From NCBI GenBank assembly GCA_020466095.1, contig CM035809.1, positions 23,869,942 to 23,933,941 on the forward strand: a DNA stretch of 64,000 bases, in the 5' to 3' direction. The notes below the pieces were generated by a model, which was given only the letters and a program-made list of their open reading frames with translations, was not told the origin of the DNA and ran no database searches. Below are positions 1 through 11,577 of this stretch, piece after piece; within the stretch, counting starts at the first letter, position 1; the number at the start of each line of letters is the position of its first letter. The translations under genes and the position numbers were made by a program. This stretch comes from Chlorops oryzae (Eukaryota; Arthropoda; Insecta; Diptera; Chloropidae).

Positions 1-127
1 AAATTTTTTCTCACGTCTGAAACGCCCTAGTGTCTATACACTGAATTTTTGTAGGTCTATCCGTTATTGACATGGTCAACGAGGTGTCAACACAGTTCGA
101 TTTTCATTCATTTAATTATATTTGCAG

Positions 128-224
128 CTCGCGGAACAGAGGGCTCCGTTGGCGTACTGAAAGCGTTTTCGTTCAGAAATCTGAAGGTTGGAAGGCTTCA
201 GATTCCAGTGGAGGCAGAAAAATG
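128..224 (+). other. possible internal exon of an unidentified gene
   Basis: A 97 bp stretch follows a TTTGCAG acceptor and ends at ATG|GTAATA, a usable donor. Two of three frames are open across it; one reads RGTEGSVGVLKAF then RNLKVGRLQIPVEAEK, which looks protein-like, but I do not recognise the family. It is flanked by AT-rich DNA with no neighbouring exon visible. It could equally be a 5'UTR exon or chance. Its gene, if real, extends left of the window and perhaps far to the right. Confidence 0.25.
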
Positions 225-825
225 GTAATATTTTAAATTTAAAAATAATTAAAAGTAAAAAAATTTCTACGCTCAGCGATGAGAATAATTATTGCCTAAG
301 TAGGTACTTAAAAAAGTTGTAAAAAAATCCAATGTTCGGCTGGAATTTGAATCCGCGGAACCCGCATTGCTAGGGATAGTAAATGTACCCGTATCTATGT
401 CTATGTAATGGGACCCATGTCTATACCTAGTCAATAGTATTTCCCCACTGCCAGTTCTTTTACAATCGCAAGCCAATGTTAATTGTCAATAGCGTTTTGC
501 ATTACGGCGGGTCTAATTCAGTGGCGCTAGTATTTTGGGAACCACTTTTCCCTCACATATTTAAAAAAAAATCCCTTTTGTTCTATTTTTTATAGAAAAA
601 TGATCGGAAAAAATCCTTGGTACGTATTTGAAGTGGTTTTTTTGGTTAAAAGTAAAATCGAAAAAATCCCTCGATCTGGAATCACTCGTGGAGTTGGTCA
701 GTAGTTCTGTTGATGCGATCAGTAGAAAAAAAAAATATTGATTCACTAATGACATTTCCTGCAGGGATTGCACTGCAAATCACCTCAAGTGGCTTGTGGC
801 CATATTAAAACCGAACAAAAGCAAT

Positions 826-1017
826 CATTGCAACAACAACAACAACAACAACAAGACCTAAAATACCACTTCGTCAGTCACAGAGCACACAAGGTTCTTC
901 CTATTTCTCTTGGTGAAGAACGTAGCAAAAAATAAACAAAACAAATAGCAATAACAATGCAAAACTTAGCACTGATACAACAACAACAACAACAACAGCA
1001 ACGACAACAGCAACAAG
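826..1017. repeat. (CAA)n / (CAACAG)n microsatellites
   Basis: Two runs of CAA units (about 828-855 and 979-1016) lie in a CA-rich stretch. The open frames on either strand are poly-Q or poly-C type artefacts. Such stretches are common in fly 5'UTRs and enhancers, but no promoter or exon can be assigned here. Confidence 0.8.
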
Positions 1018-2424
1018 CATCACAGTAATAAGAGCTGTCAAAACTAGTAGCAGCAACCAGAATAGCACTAGAGAGAGCGAGAGAATGAGAATGAGAACAA
1101 GAACGCGACGTCAAACTAAAATTTTCAGCTTTTCAGCATTGTTTTTTTTTTTTTTGTTATTGTTATTGTGCGCTCGTGTACGCTGTATGGAAAAGCACCA
1201 ACAAAACAGTGCCAGTATCTGATAAGAGAGTAAGGAGAACGATGGACGACATACATAAATAAGTTTGCATATGTTTATGTACAAACTACACGTTCTGTCA
1301 AGTACACATGCTTGCTTGAATGTATACATACATATGTAGGTTGTTATATACGTATGTACATATATGAGTATATGCGCGAAAATATGTACACTTAGGTACA
1401 TACATACGTATGTACGCTTTGTGTATAGAAACAAACTTGTCGGCATATAATCGAAGCACCTTGCCACGCGCTTTCAATTAAGAGTTGCCAAAGGCGGAAT
1501 AATTTTAATATACAAGCGTTTTGGGAGATTTTTCGTGAGGAAGTAGGATTTAGCACCCAAAGGCATTTGGAATTTTACGCAGAGTTAATTTTTAAAAGGT
1601 TTTTATCCGGATATCGGATATCCGTTGAGTTGAAAAGATATTTTGTGTTTTTGTATAAAAAGTAAGATTTTCAAGTGTTGTTGAGTGTTGAGTATAAACA
1701 AATAACCACTTATCCGGTTATTGGACATCCTACGGATAAGGAAAAAATCGTTTTTATTTTTCAATTAAAAGTACGATTTTTCAGTTTTCTTTTTAGGTAT
1801 AAAAAAAACTATTTATCCGGTTTTTTAATGTCCCGGGGATGAGGAAAATCCTTTGTATTTTAGATTATAGTGATATTTTTAAGTTATTTTTGGATGTAAA
1901 ACAAATGACCATTTCTCCGGAAACTCTCCTTTGAACTTTTGTTTAAAAGCTAAGGGGATTTAAAGGGTTAAAGAGATTTATTATTCTGAAAATTGAAAGA
2001 AAAAATGAAACTGAAAGTTTTCTTTGAAAAATTTAAAGAAAAAATTTTATTTAAGTTTTCATTAACCCTTTAAGGACAAAAAAAAATTTTTTATGAACAA
2101 ATTCAGATATTACTAATTTCGGGTAGAGAAAAACGAATTTGAAATGATTTATTTATTTTTATTTTTTTTATTTATTCGAATAAACTCCGATTAGAGGCGG
2201 AATTAGAGGGTTAAATCGTCATAATGTATTTTATTTATTTAAAATGATATTTTATTTGTTTAAAAAAAATATTTTATGCAATTCGACATCATAATAGGCC
2301 TATTATGATGTCGATTTTAAAATCATAATGAAGCATATTATGACACTAGTTTTGAGAAAGTATAAAAAATTGTTTATACAAACAAAAAGCATGGCATACT
2401 ACATGGTTTTTCAAGAATGAATTT

Positions 2425-2525
2425 CAAGGCGTGCAATAATAAATTTCAAAACGCACGCATTTCAAAAAATACAAGGCAAGGCGTGCAATAATAAATTTCA
2501 AAATGCACGCATTTCAAATACAAGG
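2425..2525. repeat. two-unit tandem repeat, about 50 bp unit
   Basis: Two near-identical copies begin CAAGGCGTGCAATAATAAA and continue through CGCACGCATTTCAAA; the second begins at about 2477. They differ by one C/T change and a short A-run length difference. Confidence 0.75.
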
Positions 2526-2689
2526 CAAAAATAAGCAGAGCATACTACGAAGTTGTATAATAAAGAATTTCAAATTATGAATCTGTCAAATCAAAATAAA
2601 AAATTTCTTCACAATAACAAACAAACAAAAAACACGCTTTCTTAAATTTAGGTTAAAATCCAATTTGAATTCTTATTGCATAAAATATT

Positions 2690-2822
2690 GTTCGGCACTC
2701 GTGTCGAAACTCAGCTTTTTTCGCACTCGTGGTATTGTAAAACTCGGCTGCGCCTCGTTTTACAACATTTACCACTCGTGCAAAAAAAAGCTTCATTTCG
2801 ACACTTGTATCGAAAATATGTA
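2690..2822. mobile_element. palindromic foldback MITE
   Basis: An imperfect palindrome centred near 2755. The left half carries CACTCGTGTCGAAA then CGCACTCGTGG then TTGTAAAACTCGG; the right half carries the reverse complements in mirrored order (CCTCGTTTTACAA, CCACTCGTGC, TTTCGACACTTG). It has no coding capacity and no clear target-site duplication. A short non-autonomous foldback element is the simplest reading. Confidence 0.6.
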
Positions 2823-3638
2823 TCTATTATTTTAAGAAAACAATAAAAATAAATCGAAAACTTTCACAAAACTCAAATCTAAATCAATAACATTCACACA
2901 AAAGCTAGATTTAAAATAAAAATCTTATGGCAAAAAACCGATATTTATTTATCCGAACATCTGCTGGTCGATGAGCTACAGAAACGAACGATCAAGCCTC
3001 GGATAACGGCTTATTGTCTTGTCCTATTTGAATGAACTCTAACGGTTTAGATATGGAGGTAATTTTAAACATTCCGGGGGATTTCAGATTTCAAAAGTTG
3101 AGGGCAGTAATTGAATAAAACGCCAATGTAGATTAGTTTTTCTTTAAATTATTTCGGATAACGATCAATTTTAAAGAAAATCAAAAAAATTCGCGCTCTT
3201 GAATCCTTCATTTATCCGTATATATCTGATATTTGCTTTGGGTAATACTATCCGGACAACGGATAATATCCGGATAAGTGCTTCAATTCCAAAGGGAAAA
3301 ATTGCAAATTTTATACTTTTTAATCGCCTCTATCTAGATAATTCAACCAAAATTACTATTTTAACCCTCTTATTCCATTCTCTAGAAGTTTATTCACATA
3401 AAAAAATATTTTAAAAAAAAATTAATATAAAATTCACATTCGTTTTTCTCTAGCTGAAATAAGACCTATCTGGTTTTTCATTGAAAAACATTTTTTTAGC
3501 ATTTGAGGGTTAAATATTCTCCAAAGTCACTATCAAAAACAAAGATATTCCTCAATGCTTCAGATTCATCGTCGCTACAATTGTGCAGCCTATAACTAAG
3601 GTCGCTTTATTTAGCCTTCAATATCAAACACCAATTCG
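2823..3638. other. non-coding AT-rich stretch
   Basis: No gene seen. It has a few TATCCGGATA-type motifs near 3200-3280 that recur elsewhere (1600-1750 and the intron at 13160-13600). The 71-codon open frame at 3199 has no recognisable domain and is taken as chance. Confidence 0.5.
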
Positions 3639-4412
3639 ATGGCAACTCTATTTCACATACAATAACCATATGACCTCATACTTTGTTTTTCCTATGCTAT
3701 ATGAGCGAGCATATAAATAAGCACTATTGTAAAGTAAATAAATTTTTGCCGATACGCATGCTTTGCGAAAGAGAGAAAGATAGAGCACAGAAGAAAAAAA
3801 AAACAAATCCCCTGAATGTCAAATGCCGAAATTGGTAGAATATTCTACCAAACCGGCAGCAGCACTGATTAAAAGACGAGCAGGGTGCTGATTTTTGTGG
3901 ATTACGGTCCAAAATTTTTTGAAAATTGCGATGGATTCAGAATTTTTCAGCCGTTTGCAATTTATGTACCTACCATAAAAAAAAAAAATCTAGGTACATT
4001 TTCTTTCTATTTTAATTTCGAAAACTTTTTTCTTTTCGTCGTTTCCGGACTGGCAGTTTACGGTAATTTTTTTTTCTCTTTTTAATAATTTTCGTACTTG
4101 AGTAAAATTAATTTTTATTTATTCAAATGGCAATGCAAAACAAAAATTCACATTGAACTTTCCGTATTATGTAGGTACATAAAATCGTACAATAGCGCAA
4201 TCATACTACTTTTATCAACCTTGATTCTTCATCGTTTTGACTTTGTGCACTCGAGTGCAAAATTAGCGAAAGAGAGCAGAGAGAGAGAGAGAGAGAAAGC
4301 GTGAGTGAGCGCACACAAAAAGAAAAACACTCAACACCCAACTTGAGTGCTTTTGCAAGCGTGGAATTCTTTGAGTGAAATTGCAGAAAAAGCTACTTTC
4401 TCAGGTTGCCAT
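3639..4412. repeat. GAGA-rich block bounded by ATGGCAAC inverted ends (copy A)
   Basis: It begins ATGGCAACTCT and ends GGTTGCCAT. It holds a GA-rich tract (about 4266-4300), a GTGAGTGAGCGCACAC stretch and ACACTCAA. The same order of motifs, including ATGACCTCA near the left end, recurs at 7206-8163, so the two blocks are diverged copies of one repeat. No transposase is visible. It could be a large MITE or a duplicated regulatory block. Confidence 0.5.
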
Positions 4413-5201
4413 TATTCATTATTCATTCTAAGGGGTTTTTCATGCAATTTTATTTCGGTTATTTTTATTTTTTTATTTTATTTTATTGCCGTGAAAGCAA
4501 AGCTTTGAACACATTAAAAAGTACATATAATTTGAGATAAAGCCTCAAAAAAGTAAATACTTCGACTGTTGTGCCCCTATGTTCACAAATTGCTCCGCTT
4601 TACTGTAAGAGCCAATGACTGGAACGCATCGCACAGTTCAAAGGACTGAAGGAACATAAAAAATGAAATAAAAAAATTTCCATTTTTTGCGTGTTTTCGT
4701 TACAGAATTGGAGATTTTAAAAATTAAAAAAAAAAACAACAAAGAAAGTCGCATTTACATGTGGAGAGAAGAACAGAAAGAAAGAAAGAAAAAAAAAAAC
4801 GCCAAAAGTCATTGCCTCGATCGATCGGTGCCTTTGCCTTTGGTTTTTTTAATTTTATTTTTTTATTTTATTTTTTTTTTTGTTATTGAGCTCTGCTTCA
4901 GGGGAAATTGTGTAAATTCTGAGATAAAGACGATAATGAGAAAATATCAAGGAGATTAAAATTTGAAAAGTAAACAAAATTTTGAGAATGCGAACAAAAG
5001 CACGTGTACGTGAGAGGAAAATTTTTAAAAACCTTTTTGAAAAGTCAAAGAAAGACTTGAAAAATTTCCATTATCGATTTTTGTCCTACTCTTATATTTC
5101 CCGAATTTTACATTATATTCATTTTCAATCAATTTATCAGAAGTCATTCAAGTAGTGATTTCATTATCCGATCAAGTCCACTATTTCATTGAGGATTTCT
5201 A
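4413..5201. other. non-coding stretch
   Basis: Low-complexity A/T runs and AAAG-rich DNA. The 90-codon frame at 4687-4959 is rich in K and F and lacks domain features. Nothing else supported. Confidence 0.5.
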
Positions 5202-5488
5202 CACTAGGCATTTTTAGTTGCGCAACTCATATCGAATTCTCTTTTGGAGTTGCTTTCCTGTCTACATTGGGCCAGCAACTCGAGTTGCGCGATCGTCAAA
5301 AACAACCCCGACGTCACTTTCACGTTTGAAAGTTAGAAAGAGATGCCATTTCACTTTGAAAGTAGAATAATCACAGCGTATCGAAAAATTGCCTGTACGA
5401 GCAACTCGCAACAGCAATTTTTCCCTTAACTTCCCCGTACCTCGTCACTTCTAAAACTCGCGAGTTGCGCAACTAAAATTGCCTAGTG
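5202..5488. mobile_element. inverted-repeat MITE with CACTAGGCA ends
   Basis: The left end CACTAGGCATTTTTAGTTG and right end CAACTAAAATTGCCTAGTG are inverted copies, extending into GCGCAACTC / GAGTTGCGC. The interior carries further GAGTTGC / GCAACTC inversions. It is 287 bp with no ORF. The TSD is unclear, so the superfamily is not assigned; CACTA-like ends suggest but do not prove a CMC-type element. Confidence 0.7.
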
Positions 5489-6548
5489 TTGAAGGCCTCA
5501 TTAAGTCTGAGACTCAATGGTCGAATAGAATGTGGAATAAGAGATTATAGTCATCCTAGCATTATGGATGCCGGATAAAACATTTCCAGTTGAAAATTAT
5601 TGAAGCTTGCGTTATTGCCATTTCTCAGTGATACCTCCTCGCTTATAGGTACTTTTTTCATACATTTGTGGCGGAGCTGACATACATCAGGGAATACTTT
5701 AATTCAAAAAATTAAGCTTGGCCAGGAATATGTTCTTCGGACATACCTACTCCTATATTTTGGTACCAAATCGAAAGGACAACATCACGAGGTGCGTCGT
5801 CTATCCAGGAGCTGTCGCTTTTTTGTTGTTACCGTTTTTTTCATTAACCCTTTAACTCATAGAGGAAGAATTCATCCCCACATAAGTCTAACGGTTTATA
5901 GCATGATATAAATTGTGAGCAACTTTTTGTTTCTTATTTGGTTACAGGGTTAAGATATAATACTTTTTAGTTTAAAAAGGCATTTTTATGGAATTTATGG
6001 AGCAGGATTTGTAGGCTTTCGGTGAACGTGACTGGACTTTATTTAAGAATGTGGTTCCCAGATTTTAAGGGAATTAAAGGACCCATTATCTGGGTGCAAG
6101 CTAGTCCAATTGACATTTTTTCGTCGACTGAGAGAGACGCAAGGACTTGAGGGAAATTTTTATAGATTTTGCTCAGCCAAAAATTCATAAAAAAATTTTC
6201 CATATGAAAAATGCACGTAATGGGATTCGTATACAATCAGGGGATATATCCCCGGAGTATCTCAAAATAAGACCGAAGTACCTTAATTTGATTTTGAAAT
6301 CTTCTAAAAGAAACTTCATCCCCAAAAATTTCCCAAAATACCAGAATTTCTCCTTATTATAAAAGAGATTCTTCTAAACTGGCAACAGTGTATACCAGGA
6401 ATTTCCCAACTTTTGCAGAGGGTAATTTTTTGACTCGCTCACATTCCGTGATTACCGTGTCTCCCATAAATAGTTCGTTCTGTTCCCTTTTATCTGGGCA
6501 ATACTGTAAAGGTCCTAATTTCGACATAGAACTTTAAAAAAGGGTCTA
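5489..6548. other. non-coding stretch
   Basis: No gene or clear repeat boundary. Short open frames at 6039-6362 overlap on opposite strands and are low complexity. The left border is the CACTAGGCA MITE and the right border the pogo-like MITE. Confidence 0.45.
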
Positions 6549-7148
6549 CAGTCGGAGCTGGATAAGTTTACACCTTGGTGGTGTAAGCACACGAACATAT
6601 TAAGGCTGGTGTTCTAACTTTTCGGGGAAGTCCGGTCAAAAATCATTAGAAGAACGTCAAAAACAAACGCCATTTTGGATTTTTATTGAAAAAAAATCTG
6701 GGCTTTTTAGAAAAAAATTTCTTGGGAACCTTACATTCAAATTTGGCTACATATTTGAGCAAAATAAACATACAAAACGTGATCCTCGATAGTGTGAACA
6801 ACTTCGGTAACATGAACATGCCTTGTCAAAATTAATTCAATTATGCGGAATCGACTGTTTATGGACCTTTCAACATCATATTTTAAATTTTTCAATCTTC
6901 AACAATTTTAAAATTTTTTTTATTCATTTTTTATATTTTTATTTATTTTGTTTATTTTTATTCATTTTGTTTATTGTTCAAATTTTTCCAAATTTTAATA
7001 TTTTTTAAATTATTATTTTTTAACCTGTTTTTTTTTCATTTTGTTGTCAGCTCTATTCTATACACAAATAGAGCCTCGATAGTGTGAAAAAATTCGTTAG
7101 TATGAACATGGCTAGCAAAAATTAATTCACCCTATCCAGACTCGACTG
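6549..7148. mobile_element. pogo/Tigger-like MITE, TA target duplication
   Basis: It starts TA|CAGTCGGAGCTGGATAAG and ends CTATCCAGACTCGACTG|TA, so it has inverted CAGTC ends with TA duplication as in pogo elements. Inside are two diverged direct copies of a CTCGATAGTGTGAA stretch (about 6785 and 7074). A related element lies at 54232-54686. Non-coding, 600 bp. Confidence 0.75.
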
Positions 7149-7205
7149 TATTAATATTTGAGAAATAAAAATCATCCAAAAAATGTATCCAAAAGTTAAA
7201 TGTCA

Positions 7206-8163
7206 CTTATGGCAACTCTGCAATCACATTATGACCTCAAGCACCGTACATCCGAAGTATATACTAAGACTTTACATAGCCAAAAGAGAGGGTGAGAGTA
7301 GTAGCACAGAGAGAAATGGGTCCCCATATGTTTTAGGCCGAATCGCACTCAACCACATGTGAGTCTTTTTTTATTTTCTTCTACATACATATACGCAATA
7401 TAGGAAGCAAACACACAAACAAACAAACGCCGCACAACCGAACATCTCTAAACAGCATTCTTTTGTTGTTGTTTTCTTTTCTTTTTCTTTCTTCTCTGTT
7501 TTAAATTGATAGAGCAAACATCTCTTTTCACCCGAAATTTCGCTTTGATTAGACTTTTTTTTTGTCTCTTCTTTTTACAGTTAGGCTTTTAAATTTTCAT
7601 GATGCAGAAAAGTATCGGAGGATATGCGCAAAAAAAGAAAATGAACCTTCGAGCAAATACACGGGCAATAAAAGAAAAACAAAAATTACTCGATAAAAGA
7701 AAAATAATAAATAATTGCCTTTGGCGAGTACGAAAGAGTGAGAGAGGCAGAGACGAGCAGAGAGAAAGGAAGGCAACGGTATACACTCACGAACTTTGAA
7801 TGCTGTTATTCTGCGATTTTATTCTTCGTTTTTCTTTTTGCACTTTGATCTTAAATAACCTTCGACGAAATTCACTTGAAAGCGGAGCACTAAATTACCG
7901 AATTTGAATGAATTTTTCACGCGTTTTGAACGATTTTTTTCGTATAAATCTGACGTAGATCGGACGGCCCGCAACACACCCTGCCGATGAAATTATTTTT
8001 TAAAAATAAACGCAGAAGAAGAACAAACCGACGAACGAGCAAACCAACGTTTGAGAGTGTGAGAGAAAGAGAGAGAGAGAGTGAGATTGAGAACGACTGA
8101 GCGCAGCGTACAAGAAAAAGCACACTCAAATCTGAGATTTTCGTGCTGCAGGGTTGCCATAAG
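7206..8163. repeat. GAGA-rich block bounded by CTTATGGCAAC ends (copy B)
   Basis: The left end CTTATGGCAACTCTGCA is matched at the right by TGCAGGGTTGCCATAAG. The interior contains ATGACCTCA, GAGAGGGTGAGAG, a GA tract (about 8056-8080) and CACACTCAA, in the same order as 3639-4412. It is 958 bp with no transposase. GA tracts are candidate GAGA-factor or CLAMP sites if this is regulatory. Confidence 0.55.
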
Positions 8164-8548
8164 AGATGTTTTTTTCTTCGCTTTTATCGAATTTTATTGA
8201 TTTATGGAAGGTTTTTTTTGTCAGCATCCCGAATGATGCTTATTTCAAAATAAACGGAATTATTATATTTTTATATTGAGTAATGAAATCAAGATAATTT
8301 TATACTCGAAGGAGAAGATTTGTATGAAAAAAGTGCCTATCAACGCAAATTCGTAGAGTAACGGATTAAAAAAGGAAGGCGCAATTAATACGCAAAAACT
8401 GATAAGCGAGTACATTGACATGAGAGTATACTCAATGGTAAGAATGGCGAATGAATTAACCCATTCTAAACCGACCGGCCTTTTCACTGAAGGTATAACG
8501 AAATATTCCGATTTTCTCTTTTTAGACATTTCATTATAGGGGATTTGG
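8164..8548. other. non-coding stretch
   Basis: AT-rich; the 104-codon minus-strand frame (8263-8577) runs into the MITE at 8549 and shows no domain. Nothing else supported. Confidence 0.45.
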
Positions 8549-8782
8549 CATGATACAAGAAAACAAGATAGCGCCACTTCAGTACCGCTATTTTGAGGCT
8601 CTCTTTGAGAGCCGAAAATTGAGTTTGTGACGTCACTGAGCGAGAATATTGTTGTTGTTTCCCATGCTATTCAAAAAAGTAAAAAGCCGGCTTAACATGG
8701 GAAACAACAACAACGAATCGCGATTTTGAGTTTGTGACGTTTCCTCTCTCAAGTGGCGCTATCTTGTTTTCTTGTACACATA
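8549..8782. mobile_element. 232-bp-family MITE, copy 1
   Basis: One of three copies (also 10844-11075 and 49668-49899). Ends are CATGATACAAG at left and a diverged CTTGTACACATA at right, followed inward by AAACAAGATAGCGCCACTT in inverted form. It is flanked by GGATTTGG on both sides (8541-8548 and 8783-8790), an 8-9 bp TSD. The body is largely self-complementary and carries a TGACGTCA (CRE-type) site. Non-coding. MULE or hAT affiliation is undecided. Confidence 0.85.
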
Positions 8783-8790
8783 GGATTTGG

Positions 8791-9752
8791 AGAACATTTA
8801 CTTAAGCAAGGCTTTTGGCCTTTAGGGGTGACGAAGGCGAGAAAAATCTGAAGGGGAATGTTTGTGGGGGGATCAGTTTATGTTTTTAGAAGATTTCAAA
8901 GTCAAATTTAAGCGAACTTCGCCTATATTTTGAGACATTCGGGGGAGATATTCCCTAAGAACAAAATAACTGGCACCACTGGGCAACGGTCAAAATTCAG
9001 TTCGAACAGAGGAACTCGCTCAGAGTTGCATTATTGAGCGAATGTCGCCCTAATCTAAATACGGGCATTATTAGCTTAAGGGCTCAACGCTGTTAAAGTA
9101 AATTGGAAGGAAGTATCGAGCTCATTCTTTTGAAGAAAGGAAATCAGAGTTGAAATTTCGATGACAGATCGACAGAAATATATAAAATGTATGACTTAAA
9201 TGCAACCCTGTGAGGCCGATTACTCGTAATTAGCGTATGCGTTCAAGTAGCGAAAGTAAGCCAAAGTACTTCTTTGTTTTTCCTACATGTATTTGGTATA
9301 GGAAATTTACTTGCTGCTTTAGAGCTTAGAGCCCTTTAAGTGAAAGACGGAACGTAGTTAGTGTGGTGATCCCGAATTTGGGAATTTCCCCCCTTTTTTT
9401 TTGTATCAAAAACCACTTCAAATGTTTAAAAGGGATTTTTGCTTCAGAATTTTACTGTAGAGAACTGGGGAAAATGTGATTTTTTGGAACGTATGCGAGG
9501 AAAAAGCTGCAATAAATTACTTAAGACTCTGAGTTCGTGCTGCGAATTTGAGGAAATTTTTCACATTTTAATGGAATTTTTAGATTTCCATAAAAGGAAT
9601 TTTTTTGTTGTTATCTTCTCAAGCCCCTATTTCGGTTTGGTGGCAAACTGGGAAAACTCTCAGAGCGGCACTGTGAGGGTTTGGAAATTTCATAAAGACA
9701 TTCGAAAACAGTACCTCACCATTAGTGCCCTCATACAGGGACAGGAAATATT
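8791..9752. other. non-coding stretch
   Basis: No gene supported. The 166-codon frame 9439-9939 runs into the MITE at 9753 and has no recognisable domain; I treat it as chance. A segment near 9385-9440 resembles the GGGATTTTT repeat seen at 545-690 and 15340-15510. Confidence 0.45.
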
Positions 9753-9968
9753 CAGCCCGATTCTGAATATTCCCGGGGAACGAATTCTCGGGGAATTTAC
9801 TTTTCTCGAGACTAAAATGCTCCTTTTTCAAATAGATAGGGTAAGGAAAATTATGGGTATGGATCAAACACCAATTTCCCATCAAATTTCTTCCCCCAAA
9901 TATTTAAAAAAAGAAGAAGTCTACTCTCGAGAAAAGTAAATTCCCCGGGAATATTCAGCATCGGGCTG
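9753..9968. mobile_element. inverted-repeat MITE with CAGCCCGAT ends, copy 1
   Basis: Left end CAGCCCGATTCTGAATATTC, right end GAATATTCAGCATCGGGCTG, with long near-complementary arms including CCCGGGGAA and ACTTTTCTCGAG. A second copy lies at 42166-42380 in opposite orientation. It is 216 bp and non-coding. No clear TSD. Confidence 0.75.
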
Positions 9969-10843
9969 CTGATTGCTTTTGCTCACAGAATGGCAAAAAA
10001 AAGCTGGATTCGAACATAAAAGGGATTTTTCGTAAGACTCCTAAGCAATATTTTCTCTATATTACTGGAAAACAATGTACGTGAACAGGGAGATTTGAAA
10101 ATGAAACGAATAAAATCAGGAAGAATAGTCTATGATGGGAAGAATGCGAGGCAACGGGGGGTGAAAATGAAAATTACAAAAAAAGCTGAAGGAGAAGGGA
10201 TAACGCTGAATAGAATTGAGAAATGTTGATATAGAAGGGAACAAAGTAAGGGAGGATAAACAAATGTTAAGGGTAGAAGGTAGAGGAGGGAGAGATGAAA
10301 GAGAAGGATAAAACGTAGACGGGTATGAGGTGAAAGTGAAGAGTAGAACCATCGAAATTAGAGGAGTGAGAGATTATTTTATTGAGACAATATTGATAAG
10401 ACTTTCGATTTTTCTCGCGTAGAAATTGTACAATTTGCAGAATCACAAAACAGATGTGTGCCTAAAAGTCGACTAAATTGTCGATTCTTCAACGGTTTTC
10501 GAAAAAATTTTAGTCATGCTGACATAATTGTATTCACATACCTTTGCAGTTCCGAACGACTGGACTGTTTGCGTCAACATCCAAGACAAAAGATTTCTAT
10601 CGCCAACCTAGAAAAAAAAGAACAAAAAACAAATAATTAATTGCTGTCATTGACTTTTTAGCATGCTCGTGTTTCTCTAAACAATTGAAAAACAATTACG
10701 ATGCGTGTGTTTATTTTGATAACCGCAGAATTAACTTGTCATTTTGTCCATATCAGATTTGTTTGAAGCTACATTATGGAGTAAAAATGTTCGAACGTTT
10801 CGGCAAGAACTTTTTTTTTGTTGAATTTCGGATAGGTTTTACC
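9969..10843. other. non-coding stretch
   Basis: A purine-rich strand (GGAAGAATG, GAGAAGGATAAAA repeats, about 10090-10380) gives a serine/leucine-rich false frame on the minus strand. No gene, RNA or repeat boundary is supported. Confidence 0.45.
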
Positions 10844-11075
10844 CATGATACAAGAAAACAAGATAGCGCCACTTCAGTACCGCTATTTTGAGGCTCTCTT
10901 TGAGAGCCAAAAATTGAGTTTGTGACGTCACTGAGCGAGAAACTGTTGTTGTTTCCCATGCTATTCAAAAAAGTAAAAAGCCGGTTTAACATGGGAAACA
11001 ACAACAACGAATCGCGATTTTGAGTTTGTGACGTTTCCTCTCTCAAGTGGCGCTATCTTGTTTTCTTGTATCATG
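10844..11075. mobile_element. 232-bp-family MITE, copy 2
   Basis: Ends CATGATACAAG and CTTGTATCATG; flanks GTTTTACC (left) and GTTCTACC (right) form an 8 bp duplication with one mismatch. The sequence is close to the copies at 8549 and 49668, including TGACGTCA and the paired TTGTTGTTTCCCATG / CATGGGAAACAACAA. Non-coding. Confidence 0.88.
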
Positions 11076-11577
11076 GTTCTACCAAGAAACATCGTAGAAA
11101 TCGATTCTTTTAGTTCCCATTGTGCCCGACATTTTTTCAAACAAAAAAAAAAAAAAAAAAAAAAAAAATTGCGGTGTTTGAGGTCTAACGAAGCTCGAAC
11201 TTTCTTAATTAATAATACCTTCAGGGCTTAAATTAGATATAAACGGAATTTTATTTTCATTTTTGAAGGCATTTAAGAGGAACCTTGCAGGATCGCGTAA
11301 ATCGATTCAATTTTCGACACCGATTAAGCATACTTTTAACAATATTAGCGTTGCCAGATGATTTTTCTCGGAAAGCGGAAATCTTTTAAAATTTACCAAA
11401 AAAAACCCCTTCAACAAATACTACTATGTTTATAGCCACTTTTTCTTTTTATGGCTTTGTTGCTCACTTTCTTAAATGTTCATTCTGCGAATTGCGGGAC
11501 ATCTGGCAAGGTTGCTTAATATCTCAAAGAATTTGAACTTCCCGAATTTAGTTATCAAACATTAAAAGATCCCCCAC
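11076..11577. other. non-coding stretch with A-run
   Basis: It includes an uninterrupted A run (about 11143-11168) but no retroposon body upstream that I can recognise. No gene is supported. Confidence 0.45.

Larger units (their letters stand above)
225..2689. other. AT-rich non-coding region with simple repeats
   Basis: No supported gene. It contains a segment (about 545-690) that matches, in reverse, a segment near 15340-15510 (both carry runs like GAGGGATTTTT and GATCATTTTT), so it is a dispersed repeat. It also holds CAA repeats, a CATA/TATG-rich stretch (about 1240-1420), scattered TCCGGATA motifs and AT-rich filler. Open frames here are low-complexity translations. Confidence 0.6.

Noticed and set aside
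878..1467. Cys-rich and Tyr/Ile-rich minus-strand frames
   Set aside because: Translations of CAA and CATA repeats; no splice or family support.
9439..9939. 166-codon open frame
   Set aside because: No domain or signal features; its second half is the CAGCCCGAT MITE, and an opposite-strand frame overlaps.
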